Positions 22,916-33,966 of a stretch of 64,000 nt of DNA are shown here, piece by piece. The position numbers and the translations under genes were made by a program. Source of the stretch: Lophium mytilinum (Eukaryota; Ascomycota; Dothideomycetes; Mytilinidiales; Mytilinidiaceae); assembly GCA_010093605.1 (NCBI GenBank), contig MU004181.1, positions 1,550,001-1,614,000 of the forward strand, in the 5' to 3' direction. A model generated the notes under the pieces. It was not told the DNA's origin and made no database searches. It saw nothing but the letters and a program-made list of their open reading frames with translations. How positions within the stretch are numbered: position 1 is the stretch's first letter; the number at the start of each line of letters is the position of its first letter.

Positions 22916-24712
22916 ATGGCCGCCCGTAGGTCAGCGGCTGGCCCGTCCAAAGCGGTAACCTTCGACACAAGGCTCAGAAGGCGTCGTGAGCGATACGACT
23001 GCTATTGCGCGCTCTGTGGCGGCCCTTTCTACTGGGAAGACTTAATTGTCGACAGCGACGGCTCTCCTGCCAAGCCAGGGGATTACTACTGGTTTGCGCT
23101 TCTAGACCGCATGCTCATCACGCTTCGGAATCCTAATGTCCTCGCTTGGCTCAAGGATTTGAGGCTGGTAACTCGTAGTGAAGATGCTCTTGGGGAGAAG
23201 AAGTAAGTGGGAACTTTCAGAGAGATTTTCCTTTGGGGAGAACTCTACCTGCTGAGAATCAGTAGGTGCTACCTGTCGGGTATCGGCCAGCTTGATGAAG
23301 GCAATAATGAGGACGTAATGTGCACAGTGCCAGCCAGGGATGATCCTAATGTGTCAGCCTCAAGTGGACAGCAGTCTCAGAACTGTCCTGCTCTACATAG
23401 CCGCATGTGAGTGTCGTTGTAATTTCGCCCATCGAGTCTTTAGTGATGTGCTGTTGTCAGGTATCACGATTCCGGAGACTTAAAGCATAAGATAGTCAAC
23501 CTTCAACTTGAGCACACTCACAGAACAGGAGAATCGAACCGGAATGTAAAGCCAATTCTGGGGGATATCGAGGTTCTCCGGTTTCCGTACCCTATTCACG
23601 ATCGATGTCTCCAGATACTGAATAGAGTGTTGTGCCATGGTCTCAGGCTGCCCAAGAGAAAGACCCTGGAATTCGATCTTGACCTGGACCTGGTTCATCA
23701 CATAATGATTCAACATACCGACATCATCGAGCACCCTGAACGATTCTGCCTTGGCTTCGACTTGCTCGAGCTTGAAAAGGTTTCTCGGCGTGCGTTCTTT
23801 GAGTGTCATGTCGGACTTGAGGTTTGTTAAACCCGCGCCTCCTAGTCGGACGCTGTTGTGTTCAAGGTATACTGATTTCGAACAGCCTTACCTATCAGAT
23901 CCTCTCCAAATCCCATCGATGAACTCGTTCTTGGCGAATCTACCCCTTCTTCCAGTTGGGGTAGCCGAGGAACCTATAGCTAAACCAGCGGCGCTGTCTA
24001 ACGAGGTAGCAACACCCAAGCCCCTAGGGGCTCTTCCCGTAGAGGTTCTATTGACGATCTTTTGTCTTGTTCCTGTCGAGTCAACGATCGCCTTCTGTCT
24101 AGCTTCGCGTACCTGTTGGGACATTTGCCAGACGAACAAACACTGGCTCCATCGACTTCTTTTCCAGATGCCTTGGGTTTGGGAGTTCAAAGACGCGAAT
24201 AAGCTTAGAGTAGAGCAGAACGAAGGCCACCTTCTGGATCGTGTCGACTGGCAGGGGGTTTATAGGATTATGCGCACCCATAGCTTCTTGCCTATTCCAT
24301 TCGATGACTCTCCCTGTTACCATACTGTGAAGGTTCCCCGCCACGCACGTTTGGACGATCGTGCTTTACCTTACAGTGATGGTTGGGACGACAGATGGTT
24401 ACGTACGACCTTCCAAGGGGACGATGAGGTTATGCAGAGAATAGCTCTAGAGCTTCGGGAAATCCGAGTGTGAGTGGCGCAAACCGACTTGTTTCCTGTT
24501 CGCTCTAGACTATTCTGACCTCACCCAGGAAACACACCGCTACAAAGCAGAGAAAGGGATTCGATAGGGGTTTGATCGGTCTTTCGAACAGACGAAGGAT
24601 CTGGCAGATTGCAGAAGAGTTTGTGGAGCCGTATCGTGCGCTGCAGATGCCGGAGGCCGTGAACGAGGACGAGGAGGAGAGGAGGATCGAGTTGGGCTTG
24701 AACAGGACCTAA
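22916..24712 (+). CDS. F-box protein with N-terminal CxxC knuckle
   Basis: Five exons: 22916-23202, 23263-23406, 23461-23821, 23886-24469, 24529-24712; 519 residues. All introns are 52-64 nt with GT-AG ends. The N-terminus has a C-Y-C-A-L-C-GGPFYWED knuckle seen at the start of many fungal F-box proteins of unknown target. The F-box itself lies in the fourth exon (about residues 300-345): PLGALPVEVLLTIFCLVP, then LASRTCWDICQ. F-box proteins recruit substrates to SCF (Skp1-Cullin-F-box) ubiquitin ligases; the substrate here is unknown. Without splicing, each exon runs into stops within a few codons, and the combined frame closes exactly. The intron before exon 4 (GTTTGT donor) is the least certain. 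The gene sits next to a repeat array in a gene-poor stretch, suggesting an accessory gene. Confidence 0.8.
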
Positions 24713-25782
24713 AGTGACAACTAAATGAGTGTTATCCTGGTGTGCCATCAGTACCATCTGCGCAAACTGCGTGTTGACCTTGCATACTTACCTTGGTAGA
24801 AGGCTCAGTATGAAGGGGCGCTGTTGACCTGCCTCTCCGCGTTTTGTTCAAACTGTGTCAGCCCACTGTCGAAGTCAGGAGTACCTACCTGGAGGAATCT
24901 GTCACTCGAGCAAATGACTGTCCAGAGATCTAAGCTGGGTCAGGGTACGTCGGTGTCGTCGTGCGCGTCTCTGGCGATGGTACTGGGACGGAACAGGATC
25001 CGCTCAGGCTTGCTTCTTGGCGTATGATGGGACGTGATGACAGAAGGAGTCTGCAGTAAGAGTGAGGCTGTACACTGGAAGCAGCCAAGTCACCAGCTAG
25101 ACGCCCTCAGGAGTACACCGAGCGTCCCCGAGCGTTTGTAATCCTGTGGCTCAGGGATCTCCCTCCAAGCCGGGTGCGTCACTGTCCGGAAAATAGGAGG
25201 CAAGCCAGATCGAGCGTATATTGCTTCTTGTGACCATCTGCTGATCTGTGTAGCCTTTTGCCGTGTTGAAGCGCCATTCGTGATTTAGAATAGGCGTCAC
25301 TTAAGCCGCAGACAGCTGGGGAGATTCGTCGTAGGTTCTGGCGATGGCGTGATGAGCCGCTTGCATGATGCCGGTCACAGGAGGCTGGGGACGATTATGG
25401 TTGTAGGTGGCGGTTCAGATAGGCGCTGTAGGCGGGTGCTGATGCTCTGGGCTGCACGGTGCTAATTTTACGGAACGGCGCCAACAGGAGGACACAGTGG
25501 TCTTTTCAAGTATTGTTGCAATGGCTTTTACATTCGAGTAGTCTCTCATTGAGGGTCGGCATGGTCAGTGTGTCTCGTATTGGACCCTATCTTGCCATCT
25601 ACAGCTGCTGCAACTGACAACCCAGCTGCTTTGTTGTAGGGTGTGGCAGGCACTCTAGGAGAAGGCCTGGCGCGGTCTTAACGAGAAGTCAGAAACAGGC
25701 AAAGCCCAAAAGCTGTTGCGTGCTATTGCCAATGGTGCCAGTCTGCATCAGAATGCCATCGAGAGACACAGAATAAAGTCGT
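24713..25782. other. Intergenic spacer between convergent genes
   Basis: About 1.07 kb between convergent F-box and bZIP genes. Only short ORFs with no motifs; no repeats recognised. Confidence 0.5.
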
Positions 25783-26772
25783 TTATTCATCGACCTCTTC
25801 GTCATCGGTTCCCACACCATCAGTGTGTCCGCGAGTACTCCTTTCGCCGGCGTTACGTTCCACTTTCTTCCCCTTTCTAGTGCCGCCTCCGTGACCTTTC
25901 GTCTTGTCGTTCTTCTCGGTCAGCAGAGCCTTGAGGAAGTTGTTCTCCATCTCAAGTTGCGACACTTTCGACTCGAGTTCGGCAGCTCTATCTGCCTTTT
26001 CTTGCGCCATACGCTCCAACTCCATTTCACGGTGCTTCTTTTTGGCGCGGAAGCGAGCGCTGGCGGCCGTGTTGCGGAGACGTTTAGCTTCCTCGGAAGC
26101 ACGGGACGCGTCGTCGAGCGGGTGGGCCAGGTTGGGATCAGAGGGCAGAATAGGGTTGCGCCATTTGGTGGTCATCTGATCATAATCGGGCGAAATTGGC
26201 GGAGGAGAAGATGGCGACGGAGACATTGGCACGGCGTAGTTGCTCATGCCCGCCGACGGGAGCGTGGAGAGCTGCGGCTGGCGCGGTTGGTGGGAGGACT
26301 GAGCCATGTCGGCGGGAGCGACATGGAACTGGGAGAAATCTGTGGGTTGCAATGTTAGCTCGGGCGGTAGTTATAAAGACAGCCGGATCAGATGGTTATC
26401 GGTGAGGGTGACTGGGCAAGGGATGAATAGGCAACGCTGCATGCACGAGGGCCGGGCCCCGGCGCATCGCCGTCGTTCCCAACCAGCACCACCATCGGTG
26501 GAACCAGGGACGAAGCTCTAGTGCAGCCGCAGACGATTGGCCTATTCAAAAGCCTGTAAAACAAGATAACAAAAGGGGAGCTTGCTCGAATATAGTTTTC
26601 GGAGGAAGTCCTGGCGTACAGTACCATCTGTAAGTTGCCTTTCAGGGAAGGCCTCGAAGGGAGCATTTTGACGCCTCGTGTGCTCGTCACGGGCGGGCTG
26701 GTATGGCAGTGGAGGAGGAGGGCCCGGGATGCCGTCCGGGTCGTAGTTGTAGTACTCGTTGTTGCTGAACAT
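25783..26772 (-). CDS. bZIP transcription factor (CYS-3/MetR-like)
   Basis: Two exons, 26772-26625 and 26339-25783, joined by a 285-nt intron, long for this window; 234 residues. The N-terminal half is low-complexity, rich in Pro and Gln. The basic region RLRNTAASARFRAKKKHRE (about 136-154) binds DNA and is followed by a leucine heptad series at about 157, 171, 178 and 185. The NTAASARFR signature is shared with the sulfur regulators CYS-3 of Neurospora and MetR of Aspergillus, so a role in sulfur metabolism is possible, but several fungal bZIP subfamilies have similar basic regions. The C-terminus is Lys/Gly-rich and then acidic. Starting in the second exon would still give a complete bZIP domain; the two-exon model was preferred because the first exon is protein-like and splices in frame. 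Confidence 0.83.
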
Positions 26773-28696
26773 GGTGAACAGCCAACTCGTCTAGGGTGCA
26801 CAATGGACTGGCACTTGGCGGAGCGCAGAATCAGGGCACCGAGCCACTTTTGAAGGTGGACGTGTTGATGGTGGAGGAAGAATCTGGTGATAAGAACGGG
26901 CGTGCAGCCAAGTGTCTAGCTTGCAGCTCCGCTCACGCCGGATCAAGTCCGCCTTCGAAGAACGCATGGGTGGGTCCAGTGGCATCTCGCCAATTTTGAG
27001 GCGCTTTCTATAATGACCAGGATCGGAGACATGCTTGCAACGAATCGACGTGAAGAAGTTGCAAGCTTCGTAATTCAGCGGACGACGTTTGCTTTTCCCT
27101 ACCCGCCCTCCCCGCTCTCCCCAGCGTCGACGGTATCCCCCGAGGCTGGGGGAACGAAGCAGCACGCAAGTCATGTGCCTTGATCTGGGTTGCCTGCATG
27201 ATCAACACCCCAGACTCTAATGTCTCGCCTCGTAACACAGCGTGGGTGCCGAAGGGGGAACCCCACGGCGTCAGTGCCGCACTGCGGCAGCAAACCGCCG
27301 AGTTGAAGACGAAATGGTGGCGTCCTGGCTGCCACGTGGACTCGCTATCTGAACAATTCAAGTGTTGTGCATGGGGAGCCTGCCAACCGGTCTACTGCAC
27401 TCGTGCTGCCCCAAACCGGCCAGGCTAGGTGTTGCAAGAACCCGCTGAGCAGTGGACCGCAACCCGCGCTCGAAGAACTGTGAGACCGCCGCAAGCCGAA
27501 TTCTCTCTTTCCTGGACGGGAGGCCCCTCGGCCCGGTCCATCTTACGCTCTAAATGTAACCTTGGCCCGCCATGGGGGCAAATCCGCTGCATCGATGTAT
27601 GTAAAAACGTGGGCTGGGCTTGCTCAACACGTAAAACTCCAGCTCGGTCCCGCTGCAACTTCCCACGCTGGCCGAGCTAGCAGGGCCTCCTCGGCTTGCC
27701 GCAAGGGTGCAGGCAGTGAGGCAGCTCACCGGCTGGCAGCCCAGCGGTCGCGCCATTTGATCGTCTCGCAACAAACAGAACGGCCGAAGGAAAGTGTTTA
27801 GAACGACAGGTCAGTGGGCACAAAGAGGCAGACTACGGCAGCGGCAGCTAAGAGCATAGCTCCGATGATGCCATGGTACGGCCTTGATAGGGCTTCGACG
27901 GCCCTCAAGCACGCCATATGCAGGGTGTTTGTAGCAATTCGGTTGGCGAGTGATGCAACACGAAGCCCGCCGAGCTGGGATGAGGCGTGTGCGGAGGCTG
28001 CACGGCAGGCCGTGACAAAGAAAGCTTGCTCGTGCTAGGAGGGCTGGAGCCCCTTCGGCCTAATTGAAGCTGGTGTTGATCTGATGCCTGCGCCGCCCTG
28101 GCCGGAACTGACGTCCTGACGTTCAGACGAAAAGCCACTAGCCCGCGTGCAGTTAGCGCTACCGTTTGGTATGGCGGCTACGCAGACGCCGTATATCTGG
28201 CCACGATCGCGGCCAACCACCTGGGCTCCAATGCCACCAATGCCTGCATGTGCTCATGTTCATGCGCTTTGACTTGCTGCATTGCGTCTATGGCGTCCAA
28301 TGTTCTGTCCGCAAGCAATTGATAAGCTCTCCTTTGACCTCACTCTTAGTATCTATGTCCGGGCGGCATTGGCCTCGGACGCAGAGGGAGAAGGGGAATA
28401 AGTCGAACATGGACGCGACTATGTTAGGTCGTAGGTGCTTGCGGGATTGCATTCAGCCTTTATCGACAAACAATCAATAAGCTCTCCTTTGACCTTATTC
28501 ATGGCATCTATGTCCAGGCGGCCTTACCCCCGGATGCAGAAGGTTAAGGGGAACAGGTCGGACGTGGACGCGAATATACTAGGTCGGAGGTACCTGCGAA
28601 CAGCATTCTTAGCTCTATGTATGGCCTCGAGCCTATGAAAGGAGAAACAACACAGCACTGCGCAGCCTCGCCTCGCCTCGCTGCCAACCGCTAGTG
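26773..28696. other. Long intergenic spacer with tandem duplication
   Basis: About 1.9 kb between bZIP and the second F-box gene. It includes the bZIP promoter on its left side and a 155-base tandem duplication near the right end (separate entry). Many short ORFs on both strands, but none with motifs or splice-linked continuity. Confidence 0.5.
28324..28615. repeat. Two-copy tandem repeat, period 155 bases
   Basis: The sequence starting AAGCTCTCCTTTGACC at 28324 recurs at 28479. The copies are about 80% identical over roughly 130 bases, and most differences are C/T or G/A transitions, with a few transversions and a small indel near the end. Both copies stay open in the same plus-strand frame, but the encoded peptides resemble nothing known and lack other coding features. 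A weaker partial match may lie just upstream near 28267. This is probably a decayed repeat or minisatellite remnant. Confidence 0.65.
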
Positions 28697-29917
28697 TCAG
28701 TCTCTCGGTAGTCGAGAGCTCGACGCCAAACGGAGCACACTGTATCTCTTGTTCAGCTCTTCGGGACATCGAAACTCGACATGAAATGGAACATCCGTCA
28801 TTGTCTCATCTGGCTCAGGAGTCCCTTCTTGGAACCTCAACCGCCTGCAGTCCGAATATCTAGTGAAATTATCGAATAGCGACGGGATCTGGTTGGCCAT
28901 GGCTCGATCCTGCGAGCCTGTCTGTTTCTCCATCGCGAGCTGGATCTTGTAGGCCGAATCCCTCTGCAACGCATGCTCTTTCTCATTCACGTCCTTCCAC
29001 TCATCAGATGGGAAGTTCGGGGTGAACCTTTGAACTGCATTGTCCTTTCCCAACCATGCCTGGAGGGAATTGTCTCGGATGTAGTTTTTTGACTCCGGGT
29101 TGGCAGGATCCTGAATGCACCACTGCTGCCAGAAAATGGAGGGCCCTTCGTGAAGAATATACCACGTCATCCAGGAGTTTCCTCGCCGCAAAAGTCGCTG
29201 TCCATCTATACCATGGCCCCAGTCGAAGATCCACGGAATATAGTCTTCGATGTTATTAGTAGACAGAGACATCCGAAAGACCGACGACAAGAGTAAGAAC
29301 ATCAGCTTATAGTCCTTAGCAGAGCTCTCCGTCAAAGATGCGATGTATACCAGTCGTCTCTCCAGCGCTTGGCGTTCGCGAGCTTCTGCAAGTGCATATC
29401 TAGATCGCGTAAGACTAAACAATGCCAAGCCCAGCTCTTTCGTTGATAGTCCGAGGGCGCCCGGCTTGAGTTTGTAAACTTCTTGAGAGATAGCTGACAG
29501 CTTCTGTAGCACACGCCATCCATTCGCAACTCTTGCCCGCAAGTCATCTCCCCATGGATCTTCAGCCGGTATGCCATATCTCGTGTTTCCCCAATCGTGC
29601 GCAAATCTGTGCCGGTCAACTAGAATTGCGGCCAGTTGTTGTGGGATCAATTGTTTGAGCCATGCAAATGTGTATTTTCCATCCACCGGACGATTCAGGA
29701 GGCGTATTGCGTTGGGGAGGGTTCGACGCGCTACGGCTGGGCCGATCGTTGTGATATAGGCGAGTATGATGGCCCAAATTCTGCGATTTGTGAGACGGAG
29801 GTAGAAGAGGTCGTCGATTTGACATTGCGAGATGATCAGAATGACCACGTCGTCAGGGAGCCGGTCCAGACCGGAAGGGCCAGATTTGGGGGCAGTTCGG
29901 ACCCATGATGATACCAT
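28697..29917 (-). CDS. F-box protein, second copy type
   Basis: Single exon of 406 residues. The N-terminal segment GLDRLPDDVVILIISQCQIDD (about residues 16-36) plus LRLTNRRIWAIIL is an F-box, which docks on Skp1 in an SCF ubiquitin ligase. The rest is an uncharacterised, mostly helical fungal domain with WxxW-type aromatic clusters but no clear leucine-rich or WD repeats. It is not a close paralogue of the F-box protein at 22.9 kb: lengths, intron content and C-terminal sequences differ. It is divergently transcribed from DOM34 over about 400 bases. The substrate is unknown. Confidence 0.8.
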   Translation of the reverse strand: MVSSWVRTAPKSGPSGLDRLPDDVVILIISQCQIDDLFYLRLTNRRIWAIILAYITTIGPAVARRTLPNAIRLLNRPVDGKYTFAWLKQLIPQQLAAILVDRHRFAHDWGNTRYGIPAEDPWGDDLRARVANGWRVLQKLSAISQEVYKLKPGALGLSTKELGLALFSLTRSRYALAEARERQALERRLVYIASLTESSAKDYKLMFLLLSSVFRMSLSTNNIEDYIPWIFDWGHGIDGQRLLRRGNSWMTWYILHEGPSIFWQQWCIQDPANPESKNYIRDNSLQAWLGKDNAVQRFTPNFPSDEWKDVNEKEHALQRDSAYKIQLAMEKQTGSQDRAMANQIPSLFDNFTRYSDCRRLRFQEGTPEPDETMTDVPFHVEFRCPEELNKRYSVLRLASSSRLPRD

Positions 29918-30318
29918 TGTCCCTGCGTCTTGTCATGAAGCGTAGCAGCTGGGGGGACGGCGCAACGGCTGGGAGAGGAAAAAAGGGGTCTTTTAGTGAT
30001 TGGATGCTGGCAGTCCGGCAGTACTCCGAGGATATTCGAATTACCAAGGCGCTATCGATAAGATCGATCAAGGGTCCGCTGGAGCAGGGGCTACCCTGCA
30101 GGGCTGCCTCACCACCAAACGCACGTCACTCGGGCATTTCGGTGAATGTCACGATCAAGCGCTCCAGTTCACACACTTTCACCCCTCACGTGACCTTTTA
30201 CTTGTTCTTATATTAGCATTGGGAACAACTATTCAGTGGCCCTGCTCGCGTTTCTCCCCCACCTCCAGCCTACAGTACCCTCTTTCACTGGACAGCACAC
30301 GACCCCGCCAATATCGCC
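29918..30318. other. Divergent promoter region
   Basis: About 400 bases between the second F-box gene (left) and DOM34 (right). No gene; presumably a shared or back-to-back promoter. Confidence 0.45.
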
Positions 30319-31640
30319 ATGAGGCTCCTCAAGCAACAGATCGACAAAAAGAATGGTTCGGGCTTTGCAGTGCTTCTCCCAGAGGAGCCAGAGGATATGG
30401 TATACACCAGCTCTCCAGCGATCCTTCACATGGACTCCAATACTGACATCATCCAAAGTGGCACGCCTACAACCTCATTCAGCCCAACGACTTCCTCCGC
30501 GCTCGCGCAATGCGCCGGATAACCAAAGAATCCGAGTCCGGGTCCGTCACTTCGGTGCGTGTGCCTATCGACCTGACAATCATGGTCAGCTCGACCGACT
30601 TCGACGTCGGCTCCGGCCAGCTGCATGTTGCCGGTAAGGTGTCCGCCGAAAACGAGCACGTCAAGCTGGGGAGCTTCCATACCCTGGACTTGGAGCTGCA
30701 GCGGAAATTCACACTGGAGAAGGCAGATGGGTGGGATAGCGTGGCCATCGAGATGCTCAAGGAGGCCGTAGACACGAGTAAGAGAGCACAGGTTTACGCT
30801 GTGGTGATGCAAGAGGGGCTAGCCAACGTGTGTTTGATCACCGAGCATCAGACTATACTACGGCAGAAAGTGGAGGTGGCGATACCTAGGAAACGAAAGG
30901 GGGGTATCGATGGTCATGACAAGGTACGTCTAACACATATTTCTGCCTGAAAGACTTAGACTAACGGAATTCTTTATTAGGGTCTCGACAGATTCTTTAC
31001 TACTCTTCTGCGAACGCTTTTAAACCACATCGACCTCCCATCCCAAACGCCACCATACACACCAGTTCTGCTCGCCTCGCCGGGCTTTCTCGCATCCGCC
31101 TTTCAAACATATATCAAGACCACCGCAACCGCAACAACTAACAAGCCGCTTCTTGCCCTCCTACCTTCTATTCTCATCGCACACTCCTCTTCAGGCCACC
31201 AGCACGCATTGACAGAAGTCCTGTCATCGCCTGCCGTACTAGCAAAACTAGCAGATACGAAGTACGCGCGCGAAACAGCACTCATGGACAAATTCTTCGA
31301 GCTCCTAAGAAAAGACGACGGTAGGGCATGGTATGGACCGAAAGAAGTAGAACAAGCGGTTGAAAAGGGGGCTGTGGGCCGCGGAGGCGGTGTCTTACTG
31401 ATATCGAATGCTTTGTTTAGAGCGCAGAACGTGGCGGAGAGAAAGCGATGGGTGAGTCTTGTTGATCGCGTCAAGGACGTTGAGGGCGGCGAGGTTCGCG
31501 TACTGAGCTCATTGCACGAAAGCGGGAAGAGGTTGGAAAGCTTGGGGAACGTGGCTGCTATCTTGACATTTCCACTAGAGGATCTTGACGAAGATGATGA
31601 AGAGGATGGAGGCAGAGCGGAAGGTGAAATGGAATTTTAG
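30319..31640 (+). CDS. DOM34: Dom34/Pelota ribosome rescue factor
   Basis: eRF1-like protein that, with the GTPase Hbs1, enters the empty A site of stalled ribosomes and promotes subunit splitting in no-go and non-stop mRNA decay. Three exons: 30319-30399, 30459-30923, 30981-31640; 401 residues, close to the usual length. The N-terminal Sm-like domain carries EPEDMWHAYNLIQPNDFLRA, restored only by splicing intron 1. The central domain has ANVCLITEHQTILRQKVEVAIPRKR, and the C-terminal domain has GPKEVEQAVEKGAVG and the LISNALFRAQN block. As in other Pelota proteins the GGQ motif of eRF1 is absent. The C-terminus is acidic. Confidence 0.96.
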
Positions 31641-31989
31641 AGAATCATGTTGTTGATGTGATATCCAACTAGTTATTCAACCAATCTTATGTGTATCAAG
31701 GCGAAAAGGAGCTATGTACCAAGACCTGTGTCCAACTCTCTCCCCAGTTAGCTACCAGGAAGGGAGCTACGGATATCAGAGGGCAGTAGCGAACCTCGGA
31801 GGAAAGCACATCCATAGTTGTGACATGCCCACTCCGTCTATTCTCGAGGCCATGTGTTAGTTTGCGTTCCTTGAAATATGGTGTCCAAGACCACTCACCT
31901 CTTGCAGTCTCGAGTCCTGTTCACTGACGGTTCCACCTCCACAGAAGACCTCGAGCTCTATCCAATGCCAGAGATCTACATCCAGGCTT
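31641..31989. other. Intergenic spacer between convergent genes
   Basis: About 350 bases between the convergent stops of DOM34 and the next gene. Nothing recognised. Confidence 0.45.
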
Positions 31990-33693
31990 TCAACCAAACT
32001 GTGTGGAGAAAGACTCATCATCATCTAAGAACGAGAAAACGTCCTGAGTTGAGATTCCCAGTTCTTTGAGCGATGGGTCTAGTCGAGTGTGCTCGGGCTT
32101 GTAGAGCGACGAAGAACGGCCTTGACGAGGGGCTGGACCTGTCTTGCCCTGGTGGTTAGCGGCCGATAGAGCATGCCGAGGAGGAGGCGGCATTGAAAAT
32201 GTAACGCCGTAGCTCTCCTCGCGGGAAGGTTCCTTCTTCGGGAGAATCTTGTTGTCCTGGGACCTGAGTTCCTCCAAGTCTTCGGCGGAGAAATCGAGAT
32301 CCTGGGTGCAAAAGCTGAAACCAAAGCTCATCTTAGGTGAGTTCATGGGTGAGACTGTCGTGTCTGCGGACAATTCTCGCGCGATTTGCGTGCCGCTGGT
32401 CAGGAAGTCATCCCAACAATCCATGTCAACCGCGAGATTCGAGTCTCTGGGGGTGGAAGAAGGTAGTGATTTGGAGGTTCGCGGAGCTGGCTTTTTGAAC
32501 ACGTCCGCCTGTTTTGGGGTATTATAAACACTCTTCAGAGCAATATCTTCGAGAGAGCGTTCAACTTCATGCGCTGCTGTAAGGAGTGATTGCGTCTTGG
32601 TAGGCGAAGAGTCCGTAATCACCTTGACAGGGAACTGCGTCCGAGTGTAGGTAAATTGAGCATCGTTCTTGTAACGCGCTGCAAACGGTATCCGAGTGAG
32701 GAATGTCTTCCTTCCCTGTAGATGCCCATCTACATATATGCCGTCCAGTCGCTCCTTCTTGATCTCAACAATCCGCACATGACTGCCCCTAGACAATTGG
32801 CAACTAGAGTCTAAGCCTCGCAGCAGGGCAACAGTACAACCAACTTTTAACCGAAGCCTATGCAAAGGTAGTTCTGGATGTTTCAGCTTGTAAAGCAGTG
32901 CAGGGTTGGGGTCCCATTTGACTTTGTTGGTAGATGCATCTTCCGACAGCAGTTCAACCAACGGTCCCGGGAGCGCTTCAAACAGGCGTTCGATCGTCTT
33001 GTCTATTGGACCGTGCAAACGGACAAACAAAGCCTCATCTGGTGGACGGGGTGTACTAGTTCGCGGTGTCTGCAGAATAGCTCCCGCCGAAGAAGGTCGA
33101 GGCATGCTCGCATTTAACTTAGGCTCCTGGACAAAATCCATGAGGGTCTGATCATCTAAATCCCAAGGTTCTGGAGCTGTTTGTTTCTCGGCCTTTGATA
33201 GGGCTTTATCTTTTGTTGTTTCTAGTTTCCTAAAGCTGGTTGAGTTCAAGGGCTGCTCCTGGGGCTTCACGTCGAAATCTAAATCCTCATCCACGTCCCA
33301 CGGCTCGTTCTCAGATTCATCCATTAGCGCCTCGATTGTGTCGATTTCGACTTCCTTCTTCTCCGGAGCGGCTAATCTTCCGCACCGCAAAAAGGTCTCC
33401 ATTCCCGTCTTCAACCTCTTCTGCGTGTGACTGTATCCGGCTAGTTGGGTCGCCTTTCCTATTCCAAGTCGTTTTCTTGCTTGTCGCTCTTTCTCGTCTT
33501 TCTCTGCTTTTTTTGCTTTCGCTAATTTCTTTCGGGTCTCTAGTTCTTTGAGTCGGTCTGCCCGTTCTAGCTCAATTGCAGCACGCTCGATCTGTCTAAG
33601 TTCGCGATCCGAGAGCCGTGGGCCATTTTTCTTGAAATCGGCTTTGACCTGTTTCGCTGTCTGGGGGCGAACACGACCTGAAAGGACTGCCAT
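31990..33693 (-). CDS. Conserved-looking protein with a Pif1-helicase 2B-like segment
   Basis: Single exon of 567 residues. The order seen is: a charged coiled-coil from about 25 to 75; a segment RKRLGIGKATQLAGYSHTQK at about 73-92; an acidic linker; then residues about 275-371, which follow the C-terminal part of Pif1-family DNA helicases (2B/SH3-like region and last helicase motif). The key pieces are LRLKVGCTVALLRGLD (compare LKVGAPVMLLRNLD), TRIPFAAR (compare PRI), and RTQFPVKV followed by a degenerate T-x-TQSL where Pif1 proteins have the KSQGQ motif. Walker A and B are absent, so it cannot be an active helicase. The C-terminus has repeated TQD/STQ-type short motifs (FCTQDLDF, ISTQDVFSFL). 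The function is unknown; a role around DNA is a guess from homology. Confidence 0.7.
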   Translation of the reverse strand: MAVLSGRVRPQTAKQVKADFKKNGPRLSDRELRQIERAAIELERADRLKELETRKKLAKAKKAEKDEKERQARKRLGIGKATQLAGYSHTQKRLKTGMETFLRCGRLAAPEKKEVEIDTIEALMDESENEPWDVDEDLDFDVKPQEQPLNSTSFRKLETTKDKALSKAEKQTAPEPWDLDDQTLMDFVQEPKLNASMPRPSSAGAILQTPRTSTPRPPDEALFVRLHGPIDKTIERLFEALPGPLVELLSEDASTNKVKWDPNPALLYKLKHPELPLHRLRLKVGCTVALLRGLDSSCQLSRGSHVRIVEIKKERLDGIYVDGHLQGRKTFLTRIPFAARYKNDAQFTYTRTQFPVKVITDSSPTKTQSLLTAAHEVERSLEDIALKSVYNTPKQADVFKKPAPRTSKSLPSSTPRDSNLAVDMDCWDDFLTSGTQIARELSADTTVSPMNSPKMSFGFSFCTQDLDFSAEDLEELRSQDNKILPKKEPSREESYGVTFSMPPPPRHALSAANHQGKTGPAPRQGRSSSLYKPEHTRLDPSLKELGISTQDVFSFLDDDESFSTQFG

Positions 33694-33966
33694 TGATGCA
33701 AATTTCTAGCACAGCATCATGAATGATGTAATTCGAATAGACGCTGTAGCGAAAAGGTGCGCTGTTGATGGAACTGTTACGTTGAGCGGTGGTGTGGATG
33801 AAACTTGTCGCGGAGTGCCTAGGCAACGGCTTCCCAACTGCAGAATACGCGAAAGTGTTGCGCCTTCACGTGACCTTGGGAAGAGCTCTGCCTAATCAAT
33901 TCACCTTGTTCCTCACCTCAACACCATCGCCATCTAAACATCGAGTCACCGGGAAATACAGCTCAG

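Noticed and set aside
28166-28638. Two plus-strand ORFs with similar peptides
   Set aside because: The similarity is explained by the 155-base tandem duplication; no start context, motif or splice support.
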